From NCBI GenBank assembly GCA_023362775.1, contig JALMGJ010000001.1:88724501-88788500 (forward strand): DNA of 64,000 nucleotides, given 5' to 3'. Position 1 is the first letter of the stretch. Every line of letters starts with the position of its first letter. This DNA comes from Charina bottae (Eukaryota > Chordata > Lepidosauria > Squamata > Charinaidae). Position numbers and translations under genes: made by a program. The notes under the pieces are model-generated. The model made no database searches, was not told the origin of the DNA, and saw nothing but the letters and a program-made list of their open reading frames with translations. Shown piece after piece: positions 27,201 to 39,900 of the stretch.

Positions 27201-30200
27201 ACAGAGTCAGACCAGATGCCCCCTCATCGGAAAACAGACTGTTCTTTGCAATTGGAGCCTGGGTCAGTGTTGCCTAAACCTAAGTTGTATTCAATGACTC
27301 ATAAGGAACTGCAAGAGCTGAGGAATTTTATAGATAAGAACTTAAAGTGGGGATTTATTGAGCCTTCCACATCCCCCACGGCAGCTCCAGTATTATTCAG
27401 AAAAAAGAAAGATGGTTCTTTAAGACTCTGTACTGACTATAGGGGGCTGAATGCTATTTGTATTTCTAACCAATACCCGCTGCCTTTGATGAAAGATATG
27501 CTGGCTCAGCTAACCAAAGGAAAAATATTCACCAAGCTAGATTTGAGAGAAGCGTACTTTAGAGTACGCATAAAAGAAGGGGATGAGTGGAAAACAGCCT
27601 TTAATTGCCAACTGGGTTGTTTTCAATATAAAGTCATGCCGTTCGGATTAAGGGGCGGGCCTGGAGTCTTCATGAGCTTAATTAATGAGGTTCTGCATGA
27701 ATTTCTGTACCAAGGAGTATTGGTATATTTGGATGACATATTGATATACACAGAGACCATGGAACAACATGTGAAACTGGTAAAAGCAGTACTCAGAAAG
27801 CTCTTAGAAAACAAGTTGTATGTTAAGTTGTCTAAATGTGAATTTCACAAAGAAAAACTGGATTTTCTAGGTTACAGAATATCTCATCAAGGCATAGAAA
27901 TGGATCCCGCCAAAGTCAAAGATGTGTTGGCGTGGGAAACACCCAGAACAAAAAAGCAATTACAAGCTTTTCTGGGATTTGCAAATTTCTATTGCCAATT
28001 TATTCCTGCTTTTGCAAAGATTGCATTACCATTAACCGATATGTTAAAAACCAAGAAATCAGCTGATGGCGTATTAGCAAATAAGCCTCAAACTAAATTA
28101 AAATGGACGCCGGCGTGCCAAACGGCTTTTGAACAATTGAAGCAATTGTTCACTGCAGAACCCATTTTAAAACATCCTGATCCAGAACGTCCCTTTGTGA
28201 TCCAGACAGACGCGTCTAATTCTGCAATTGGATGTATATTATTGCAAAAAGACAATACCGATCAATTAAGACCTTGTGCATATATTTCTCGTAAATTTAC
28301 TGAGGCGGAACAATGTTGGTTGGTTTGGGAAAAGGAAGCTTTTGCAGTACGACATGTTCTAGCTACATGGCGACACCTGCTGGAGGGTTCTCCTCATCCA
28401 TTTGAAGTCTTTACTGACCATAAAAACTTGGAAGCACTTAAAACTCCACAGAAATTAATTCCTAAACAAATCCGTTGGGCTGAATTTTTCAGTAGGTTTA
28501 ATTTCACATTAAAGTATTTACCAGCAGGGAAAAGCTTTTTAGCAGATGCTTTGTCTAGACTACCACAACATGACACTCAAACGGAGCTAGTGGTATCTAC
28601 AGTAATGTCGCCACAACAATTAGGATTATCTAGCCAGGAGGAGCCTGGTCCTGAAAGTACTAGAGCACCTGTACCTGTACAATTACAAGGGAATGTGGCT
28701 CTGACTAGAAGCAAGGCCAAACAACAGAAAACCCCATGTGAACCTTCCTTAGAAAAAGAACTTCGGGAAGCTATGGTGAATGATGATTGGTGGAAAGATC
28801 ACAAACAAATGTATTGTCGAAGGCTTTCACGGCCGGAGTTCAATGGCTGTTGTGGGTCTTCCGGGCTGTGTGGCCGTGTTCTGGAAGTTGTGGTTCCTAA
28901 CGTTTCGCCAGCATCTGTGGCCAGCATCTTCAGAGGGCAGGAGCAGAGGTGCTCCTGCCCTCTGAAGATGCTGGCCACAGATGCTGGCGAAACGTTAGGA
29001 ACCACAACTTCCAGAACACGGCCACACAGCCCGGAAGACCCACAACAGCCATCACAAACAAACTTTAACCGAGACTAATGGGGTGTGGTGGAATGGAGAC
29101 AGATTATATGTTCCTGAGACTGTGAGAAAAGCTGTTTTACAGCGTTGTCATGATAGTAAAATTGCCGGACACTTTGGATTTGTTAAAACTTTACATTTGG
29201 TTAGAAGGCAGTTTTGGTGGCCAACCTTGAGGAGGGATGTTAAACAATATGTTTTGTCATGTCATGTTTGTGCCTCCATGAAAAAAGCGCCCGGGAAACC
29301 TGTGGGGCTGTTGCAAACCGTGGCTGAGCCAATGAGCCCATGGAAGCAAATTTCAATGGATTTCATTGTGGACTTACCAGAGAGTAAAGGTAAAACTGTG
29401 ATATGGGTAGTGACTGACTTATTCTCTAAGCAAGCTTATTTTATTCCTTGTAAAGGACTGCCATCTGCTGGTCAACTGGCAAAATTATTCATCGTGCACA
29501 TCTACCGAGCACACGGCGCCCCCTTGCAGATTATCAGCGACCGCGGAAGTCAGTTTACCGCCAAATTTTGGAAATCATTTTTAAAATTGATTGGGACTGA
29601 GCAGGGTCTCACTTCTGGGCACCACCCCCAGGGGAATGGGGCTTGCGAACGGCTTAACTCCATGTTGGAACAATATTTACGGTGTTACATTAGTCATCAG
29701 CAAGATAATTGGGTGGAGTTATTACCTTTTGCTGAGGTGGCCTATAATAATGCTGTTCATCAGAGCACTGGGTTTTCCCCATTTAAAGTGGCTACTGGTC
29801 AAGATTTTGTCCCTATTCCTGAACTACCTGACCCTGCCTTGATTCAACAGTCTGATCCTGTACTGGCAGATGAATGGATTACAAAAATACGATCGAATTG
29901 GCCTGTAATGTTGAATATATTGCAGGAAGCTAAAGATTCTTACAAAACCTTTGCTGATCGTAAACGGGCTCCTGAATGGCCTTTGGTAGTGGGAGAAAAG
30001 GTTTACCTGTCTACAAAACATTTGAAATCAACTCAGCCTTCCAAGAAACTGGGCCCTAAGTTTATTGGCCCTTTTCCTATTGTGAAAGTGATCAACCCGG
30101 TGGCCGCTCAGTTGGACTTGCCAAAGAACCTTCGTAGAGTACATCCTGTCTTTCACATCAGCTTATTGAAACCAGTTAAACCTGCTCATCAATGGCATCC

Positions 30201-33200
30201 TGATCCAGTGACCCCTCCACCTATCATGGTGGGAGATAACGAACACTTTGAGATTGTGAACATTTTGGACTCCAGAATGCATAGAGGAAAATTACAGTAT
30301 TTGGTTCAATGGAAACATTTGCCGGTGGGGTTTGAGGAATGGGTTGACAAAATCCATGTTTCAGCACCAAGGTTACTGAAAAAATTCCATGATCAATTCC
30401 CTACTAAACCTGGTTAACTGCACAATTGTTATTGTTTCTGTTTTTCAGATCTCCATGCCTCCCATGGTGTTGCAGCCTGAAAATTTCTGGAATTGTTCCA
30501 TATGCCTTTATGTTTACTTGTATTTTTTAACCTTTCTTGTTCTTTGCATATTATTCTTTCTTTTGGAGGGTCGGCATGTCAGGGTTCATGTCCATGAATC
30601 CTAATGGACATCCTTGAAAATGGCTGATAGATCAGAATACCAGATTTTAATCCAAAACAAATTTGAAAGCTTGCATTATAGGACAAAAGATTTTGGTTAA
30701 ACTAAAATAAGTATCTTGAGATACTTGTAAGACCATTTTGCTAATTGACTCAATTCACTAGACGAAGGAATGCACTCTTCCTTGCAGCAGGTCTTAAAGT
30801 AGACACCGGGGAAATATTCTAACTGTATGAAATACACTTGTTTGGATTTGACAGGGGAGTGGAACAGAATTTTGAATTGATTACTTCCAGTAGGTAGGTG
30901 GGTGCGTATTTATTTGGAAAATTTATTCCTTATAATAAATTTTATTAAATTTCAAGAAAAGACTAAAAACTACAAAAAACAAAAAACTACAAAGAAAGAA
31001 AAAAAGAACTAAAAAGTGCAGAAACATCAAACAGCCCAACTGCCCCCCTCAAAAATTCCAGGTTCTTTTCATGGCATTCCACCAGGAGATCAATACTTAT
31101 ATCTTGCAGATCTCTCTCTCCCTTGGATTTCTCCAACTCCATTATCCAATCTTCACTCAGCATCTCAATAAAAATCCCAATCTCAGTCTTAAAAAAACCT
31201 TTCTATCACTCCCAAATTCCTCAATTTCTTCCTCCACATACTCAACTTGATGACACATTTTAGATCTCATTTTCCACAATGTCCTGGATGTCTTGCATAA
31301 AAGTTTGATAGAAGTCTGAAGAAATATGTTTAAGATCCTGGTGAAGGTCAGAAAGTATCTGTTTGGATTCCTCCATGTCTCACGCAGTAGCTTATGGCAC
31401 CCCCTAAGAGCATAATCAGCAAAAGTTGAAGATATTCGAAAGTTGTTTACTTAAAGTGAGAGTGAATAGCAGACTGTTCTCAAGGGAAAGTGAACAGAAA
31501 GCTGAAGGTTCAAATCAGCCGATTCAACATGTAGGAAAATGCCAATATCTTCAAATTTAAAACAAAAATAATAACAGGAAGACAATTGTTTACTCTCAAT
31601 CTTTAGAATTTCCTTTGGAAGGAAAACGAAAATCCAAAACTTAAAAGAATTTTAGTCCCAAAAATAATGTTAAGCACCAAGAGAGCCGGCTTCTCCTCGC
31701 TGTAGAAAGCCTCTCTTGGGGTACATACACTTTTAAAAAATGCAAATTGGTGATTTAGAAATGGGGTGGCCGGTCTTAGTGTCCCTTTAAGGCTACTACA
31801 TGTCTTGGAAAGTGATAAAATCCCGGCCTCTGGGCTGCTCTTACCCGTCGACCGTGAAACGTTGCGATCTTCTGGCTACAAGCAACTGTCTTGAGGGCAA
31901 ATGGGATGATTCCAAGAATTCTCCTTAATCTGGAGAATGTTTTTGGGCTTCAGGAAAGCCTTCCTGAGCCTGAAAAAAGCCACCACGTTGTCCGCTTTGC
32001 CCGCCGATCCAGCAGGCGCAGCCGCTCAGTCCGCCATTCCCACTGGAAGCCTATTTGGAAAATTTATATGGCCACCCATCTTAAACAAGTAACTCTGGGC
32101 AGCTAACAAACAATACATAAAAACAGGTTAATAAGAAATTAATTTAAAACAGTGCAAAATACAATTAAGAATGATCATCAAACTGAGCTTCCTGTGGAAA
32201 ATGGCCGACTGAACAACTTTGCCTGTGAGCTCCATGGGCAGAGCTGGCAGCGTGGTAGTTTTTTTGGGGCACAGAAAGGTTTTTCTGTAGCACCAAGTGT
32301 TTTTCCGGATTAAGGAAAACGCTGAGAATCGACCCATTTGTCCTCCAGACAGTGAGTTGTAGCCAGGAGATCATAGACAGCGTCTGCGACCGAGCGGTAA
32401 GACTACACTGGGAGGCTGGGATTTAGTCTTCTAATCCACGTATGCACTCCCTTAAAAAGGGAAATAAGTCATCGCCTTTCCATATCTTAAACACCCTATT
32501 TGTTTTTTTAAGTTTTGTATCTTAAGAGAAGCTTTTTACAGTAAGAAAAAGCAGAATCTCTTGGTGATTATAGTTATTTCTGGAGATTTTTAACTATATA
32601 AAAAAAGTTTTGGCTTTTTTCCCCCATCTGGGTTATATTGAGAGTTGTAACATTGCCTTTCTGTTGTTATCTTTGTTGCTGAATTTCAAGGTTGAAGTGT
32701 TCTTTCCACACATCTCTTATTTTAAACTTTAGGCTTTCTGTTTACTTTTTTCCAAACTGTCTGCTAGTATATTTTCTTTGGTTAATTTTGGATTAATACA
32801 TTAACCTCTATTTCTGTGAGTTAACTTTTTAGTGTGTGCTATAATTTACTGTTTGAACAATGGAAGATATTTAAGAAGATCTCAGAGAATTACGTTGTCA
32901 GCAAGAAGATATTCTTTTAAAGGGTTGTCAAATCATTATACAGACTGTCTGGGACATTCGAGATGAGATTCTAGTTAAAATGAAACAACTATATGAAAAT
33001 ACTATGATAGAAGAAGAAGAAGTTGGAAAAGATGGCGTTTTTACTGTTGGGGAAAATGGAAAACTCTCAGCTGAAAATTCTGGATTGGTGTTTATGGGAT
33101 TAAAACGATTGTTTAACTTTAGGACTGCAAAAGGAACTGCCAAGCGGGGGAAATGTTATGACTATTTCAATCAATGTTATGGGAAAGAAGAGTGTGTTAT

Positions 33201-33872
33201 GTGGGAGTTTTTTTTCTCTTTCGCTGGAAAGTTTGTACTTTTTGAGGCTATTGGACTGTTAGATCTTTGTAAAAAAAATGCTGTTGGTGTAATGGTGAAA
33301 TATCTGAATGCCCTGGTATATTTTGAGGAGAGGTAAAAAATTAAGAATATTTAATTGGACTGATAATGAGGTTAACATGATTTACTGGATTTTTGATTTC
33401 TAAGACTTAAAAGGTATTGACAAGTTCTGGTAATATTTTATATTGTTTTTAAGCATAATTAGGGTTAAGATTGTTAATTATAAAGGTAGACAATTTATAA
33501 AAATCAAGAATATTTAATTGGATTGATAAAGAGACTAATATGATTATTTTTCTTTTCTGTTCTTATGGTTTGGATTAGGATTTATAGGGTTATAGATTTG
33601 TAAAACTTAAAGGATATTGATAAGATATAATAATGTTTTATACTGTTTTTTTAGATCTAATAGTGTTAAGATTGTTTATTATAAAGGCAGACAATTTATT
33701 TGTTTCTATAATTTGATGTTTATTGTGTAGACAGAAGTATATAGAATAGTAGTAGAAAGAAAAAAAATTAAATGGATTATTTTTTAAAAGGAAGGGAAGT
33801 TTGAAGTAAAAATTTAAATGTATGTATGTGTGTGTGTGTATGTATATGTATGTATGTATGTATGTATGTGTA

Positions 33873-33921
<49 letters not shown>

Positions 33922-36900
33922 TATGTAAGGGGAAGGAGCAATTGTATTAGAGATTTATATATGTGTTAATGGAGGGATTTATAGAAATAATGTGATTATG
34001 GTTTGATATAGAGGAAGGGTTTGTTTGTGGGAATTGTATATTATTGCTGTAGAAAGCTGGAAGCCACCTGTATACATGTAACTTTCTAAAAGTCTTTTCT
34101 TTTGTGTTTTTACACTTTTAATGTTTTGTTTGTTTGTAGTGTTTTTGTTTTCTGTAGTTTTTTATCTTTGTTGTAAAAAATAATAAAAACTTTGAAGAAG
34201 AAAAAAAGAATGATCATCAAACTAAAACCCCAAGGGGCCTCAAAGCAATTCACATACAAACAGGCAAATCAGATTCCACAAATGTCCTGGTCCGAACACT
34301 TGAGAAAAGAGCCAGATCTTCACAGCCTTCTAGAAGGCCAATAGGGTCAGGGCCATCCAGATTTCAAGGGTAAAGCTATTCCAAAGGGTGGTGTCAGGGA
34401 GATAACGGGCGGCGAAGGAGGGGGCTCCCTCCAGGAAGGGAAGCGCATGCGAAGTACTGAATCGCTATGTTTCCCTCCCAAGAGATTGAAGAAAGCCCCG
34501 CCCTAGCTTTGTGGACTTATTCTTCGGGCATCGCCACTTCATGTTAGTCTAGATGGATTCTGTTAGGGTAGTAGGATAATAAATCCCTAGAGCTTGAGTC
34601 CAGCCTCAGCGTGTTATTTCTACACCCGAAGTCAGGACAGGTGGGCATTATTACAGAGAAGGCACGTCTCCTGGGTCCCACACAATGACATTGTTTCAGA
34701 GAGGGTACCTGGAGCATCCCCACCCTGCTGGATCTGGTCGGATGGGTAGAAACCACTGGATATCCCTGCCTGCTCTCTACCCCCTCACTCTGGATCCATG
34801 CCTTCCAGTCCCCAGTCAGAGCCCCATCCCAACCACACTAACACACCCCATTAACAGGTGGAATACAGCTAATGCGCGCGTACACACACCCCAAAAATCT
34901 GAGAGCTTTTTCACAGCATTCAGCACCCCTAAGCTGGGGATAGCTGCCAGCTTCTTACTCCCACTCAAACATCCTCCCCCACACACCATCCCCTGCTGCT
35001 GAATCCTATGCTTAAAAATTAAGCAAAGGCCACAGATTAACCACTCCTATATTAGACAAAGATTTTATTTATTTATTTTTATTTATTTATTTGTCACATT
35101 TATATCACCGCCCATCTCCCCCACAAGGAGGGACCCTGGGCGGTTCCCTTATTTTCCCCTTATTCTCGTATCCTGAAATAATTTTGAGCTGCAGGTGCTC
35201 CTGACTGTGCATGTAAAGTTATGGACACAAACATTCTACACAATACACTGCAGCATCCTGGGATGCACCTCAGCATTGCTTGTGACAGGAAATGTAGGCC
35301 AAGCCTGGAAAGGCACCTCTGAGTCAGAAATCATCGGATTAGTGTATGCAGGAAAATAAGGCGATAGGAATAGACAGCACCACTTCGCCTACAGGTATAA
35401 GATATTACTTTGAATGTTTCCAAGAAAGTCTCTTGCAAACTGAAAGCTAGAAAATTAGGGAGAAAGGTTCTAATGCATACATCTCTTGTGCTGCTTTCCT
35501 GATTACAGAGAAGGTTTAAATCAGGAAGAATTCAACATTTTGAACTCCTTTAACCAAAGTATAAATTTGTACATTTAACATCTTATTCCATTAGTTCTAT
35601 AGATTAGCCCACATCTCTTAGCAGAAACAAGTCACAGCTCCCTGGAATAAGGTCAGTCCCTTTGATCTACAACTCCAGACACCTTCTGAAATAGCACTAA
35701 GCCTACATTCAAAACAAACTGTGGAGTCCTTGGTGCTCTCTGAGCCTTGTTGTTTTCTTGCAGACGTTTCATTGCCAGGCTAGGCAACATCTTCAGTGTG
35801 AAAAGGGAGTGGGTCTTGCTCTTTGTTTATATACCCTGGCTTGTCCTGCTTGTGTTGGTGGAGGTGTTGTTCTCCCCTTAGAGGTTCTTTGATTGGGCTG
35901 TTTGCTGCTTGGTTGATTGACTGAGTTAATAGTTCCTTGATTAGGGTATATTGTGCTGTTTTATTGTTCCTCTGGTGCTAATCCTGGTGTTAATCTTTGC
36001 ATATCTGGGTATTGATTGCTGGCAAGGAGGTGTTCTGGTCTTTTCGTTTTTCTATTGTCTCTTATGAATGGTATGTAAATGTTGTTTACCTCTATGTATC
36101 TGTTGATGGCTGCTTTGTCTGAGTGCCAAGCTTCCAGGAATTCTCTAGCATTTTTGGATTTGGCTTCGTTTAAGATGCTCACAGTTTCCCAGTTGAAACT
36201 TTGGTTAAGTCTGTCCATGTGTTGTGAGATTAAGGAGTTTTCATCGTGTCTTCTGACAGCTAGTTGGTGTTCGTGGATGCATTCTGCTAGTCTTCTACCC
36301 GTCTGTCCTACATAGTGGCTGCTACAGTCCTTACAATGTATGTTGTAGATAACTCTTGTTTTTTCTTCTTGGGCTACTGTGTCTTTTGGGTTACTTAAGA
36401 TGTTCTGAAGGGTTTTGGTTGGTTTATGTGCTACAGTGATGCCATGTGGTTGTAATAGTCTATTGGTAGTTTCTGAGATGTTTCTGATGTATCCTTTTCA
36501 TAGCTTCTGTTGGTTGTGTTGTAGTGGGTTGTGTAGTCAGGCACTTTTTGATAACGTTGCATGGGTATCCATTTTGCTGGAAGATGCTGTATAGATTATC
36601 TGTTTCCTTTTTCTGGTGTTCTGGGTTGCTGCAGTGCGTTAGTGCTCATCTGAATAATGTTCTTACACAGATCCTCTTGTGGGAGGGTGAGTTGTTGCTT
36701 TGGTAATGCTTTGGTAATCTTCAATTGGTATCAAAACAAACTGCTGGAGAAGTGTTGGGCAATGCAGCACTGCCCACTTAAATGGGAGAGCAGGCTCTCC
36801 TATTTACCTTGTAGTTCCCTCATTCTGGATCAGTTGCTTACAGCTTCAGGGAGCTGTCCATGCCACAGCAGCTGGTAGATATGCCCTGCTCTTTCTTGTC

Positions 36901-39900
36901 CAGGGAAAAAAAAAGAACAGGGCCAGATGACAATACCTTGAACCCCTGGGTAGAGGGCATGCACAGAGCTCAAGTGACCAGCAGGTTACCTGATTGAGCT
37001 GCTGCCAGTATGGTCAAAGGAGCACAGCTGGTTTTCACCTTTTCACTGCCATTGGTTGCTGCTAGCATAAGGGGAAAACAGTACTTTCACACCAGTGCAG
37101 CTAACCATGATTAAAGGTAGCCTCACACATAAGATGAAGGCAATAGAATGGGAGCATGGCAGAATAAAGATGTTGCTAGGAATACAGTAAGTAAAATGTA
37201 AGGGGAAGAAGGCCCATAGACATTCCAGACAGAGGTTTGCAAGCATACGCATAGTATAACAGAAAAGAAAGTAAGGGAGAAAAAAACTATTCTTCCATCT
37301 CTTATCATCATACCAGAACTGGAGAACCCAATGCAACTGACTAGCAGAGGATTCAGGCCAGAGAAGAAGAAAGGACTTTTTCACACACTATGGAATCGGG
37401 GGTAGAATTCACTGTGATGGAATGCGATGATGGGCTCTAGTTTAGAGAACCTTAAAGGGAATTAGGCAATTTCCAATGGCTCAGTTGGCCCAATGGCTAC
37501 GTAGGTGGAATTTTCAAGAGCAACATAGTTTTCCCTACCAGTTGCTAAGGAGCAGCATCAAAAGGAGGAAAAGAAAAGGGAAACTGTATCACCACAAGAG
37601 GCCTTTGACATCCTTTAGGGCTCTTGAAATTACTATGCAGATTTTGTGAGGAGGGATTCTTCACAAATGTTGCTCCCTCCCTGTCAGCACTCATTGATTT
37701 CTTTCCCCATTTGCATCTAATCATGGCAAAAACATGCCATGGAAACCTTTTCTTTCTGCCATACCCCATGACATGGCCTTCATTTCATTCCTAGCCCATC
37801 AGTGAGACTGGCTTAAATTGTCCTTAGCAGTACCAGTATTGATTGATTATGTGCCATCAAGTCATTTTTGACTCCTAGCAATCACATAGGTTTTCTCCAT
37901 GACAACCTATCCCTAACTTGTTCTTTCAAGTCTCCCAATGGTACACTCATTGACACTGTAACTGAGTCCATCCACCTTGCTGCTGGTTGTCCTCTTCTCC
38001 TCTTTCGTTCCACCTTTCCAAGCATTAGAGCCTTCTCCAGAGAGCTGGGTCTTCACATAATGTGTCCGAAGTTGGATAATTTGAGCCTGGTCATTTGTGC
38101 CTCGAGTGAGAACTCTGAGTTGATTTGTTCAATGATCCATTGGTTTGTTCCCTTGGCTCTCCATGGTATTCTCAGGAGTCTTTTCTAACACCAAAGTTCA
38201 AAGGCATCAATACTCTTCCTATCCTTTCTTTAAAGTCCAAGTACCAGTATTAAAGTAGTATTTTTCTGTATTATTCTTACACTGTCCGATGGTAGCTTCA
38301 AGGTGTGGAAAATCTGGCACGCTTTGTCACCCATTACTTTGGAGGGAAATCAGATGACTGGAGTGACCTGAAGCAGGCAATGGAGGCAGGACAGGGGATT
38401 GGCAATGGAAACAGCAAACTTCACGCAGGCAGTTTTCTCCCAACTCCGTGACGAGTGGAGAGCATTTCAACTCAGCACTGCGGAAAGGTCTGTTGTCAAA
38501 ATCATGCAGAGAACCGACCCTACCTTCTCACTGTCCATTTTGTTACATGTGAATTTCAAGCCATCCTTCTTTCCTGCTTTCCTTGGCGTCAATATAAGAA
38601 GGCTTTTTCGGATGAGCTATGTAGCCTATGAGGAATTCTCTCACGGGGACAGAGGGATTGACAGAACTGCTTCTTATGTACTGGGGCTACCATTTTACAT
38701 ATAGTTTTCCTTTCTAATCAACCCCCTCACAATTACCCCCAAACCAATGTTTTCCAGATGTTTAGGTCTTGGGCTATTGGGAGTCCAAAACATCTGGAGG
38801 GCAGAGGCAAAGGGGAAAAATATTTTAACCTACACTGCTCTCTGCTATGCTAATTATCCTTCAACTTGTAGGTAATTTTTCACTCAAACAAGAAAGGGTG
38901 GCACTGTTGTAGCCCAAAATGATTACTGCCTTTTTTCCACTTCCGGATTCTGTCACCTCATTCCCTCCTTCTGTAGATACAAATTCCCAGCTTTCAGTAG
39001 GGCAAAAGGCACATCAGGGCAATGCATTTGTATAAGGTACTCCTTGCAGCACTTGGAGGACACAAGTGTGATTTTGCAACACTCTCTGTGGCAGGGCGAT
39101 GCCCCTTATCATACCTCTCCCTTGTACACATTCTCCCTCTCTGTTTGCAAATGTAGTTCTAAGACTCTGCAGGTCAATGCAAACAAACAAGCCTTCACAT
39201 TTCCCAGCTTAGAGACAAGATTCTACTAATGGGTGTTTGGCTGGAGCTGAGAATTAAGAAAGCAGCTCTTATTATTACTGCGTCCTCCTCCTTAGGCACT
39301 GCCCCATCTTAAAAAAGGACCATCGAACTTGTGATGAAAAAAAGAATAATAAAATATGATGGTATGTTCATGAATGTTCTAGTTAATGGGTGCAGGCAGG
39401 GCCACATTAATCTAAGGCTGAGTAGGCACTAGCCTAGGGCACCAAAGCTTAGGGGAGCCAACGCCATCCCTCCTTCCAAATCATTCTAAAAAATTTAATC
39501 TTCACATTGGTGGGAGGTGGCGACATCAGTCAATGTGGCCTAGGAGTGCCATATATCCTTGAGCCAGCACTGGGTGCATGGGGGAAGCTATCAGCAGTAG
39601 AAAGTTGACAAGCATTACAGTTTCTATAATGGAAGTGGGAGGTGAGAAAAATAGAGATGGAATGTATTGTGATCTAATCCAGGTATTTTGCTCGTCTGCT
39701 TTTGAACCTCTGGGCTCATTTGGAATTCTGAAAACATGTTGTATGTGCTCTCAGAATGCCTACCACAAAATGGCTGTTGTGATGGACATAGGATTCCCCC
39801 TTATCAACCCTGCTTATCTTTGGCTATGCTTACACAATATGTTATATTTGGAGTTTAGCTTGCTAAATGAACCACAAATGGCTGGGATTATAAAACATGC

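Larger units (their letters stand above)
24786..30602 (+). mobile_element. Chromovirus (Ty3/Gypsy) LTR retrotransposon
   Basis: The order is 5' LTR, gag with zinc knuckle, protease, reverse transcriptase, RNase H, integrase and chromodomain, then a stub of the 3' LTR. The first 26 bases of the LTR are identical at 24786-24811 and 30577-30602, which marks both ends. Three breaks stand out: a likely frameshift early in gag, a foldback insertion between RNase H and integrase, and loss of all but 26 bp of the 3' LTR. The coding content outside these breaks is strikingly open, so the insertion is probably not very old. The Sushi-like vertebrate chromovirus clade is the best fit. Confidence 0.93.
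30890..34760 (-). mobile_element. L2 LINE 3' region split by three later insertions
   Basis: Recognisable pieces are the 3' terminus (about 30890-30926 and 32052-32184), the middle (34206-34391) and the upstream piece (34640-34760). On the minus strand they read as a typical L2 end, including CAGGAGACGTGCCTTCTC and GCTGCCCAGAGTTACTTG. The gaps are filled by two L1-like elements and a solo LTR, each with its own target duplication. Confidence 0.75.

Noticed and set aside
28394..29005. Minus-strand ORFs in the RNase H and foldback region
   Set aside because: They are antisense shadows of pol and of the palindrome.
38399..38704. 101-codon ORF as a host gene
   Set aside because: No family signature, no conserved splice context and an ordinary length for a chance ORF.
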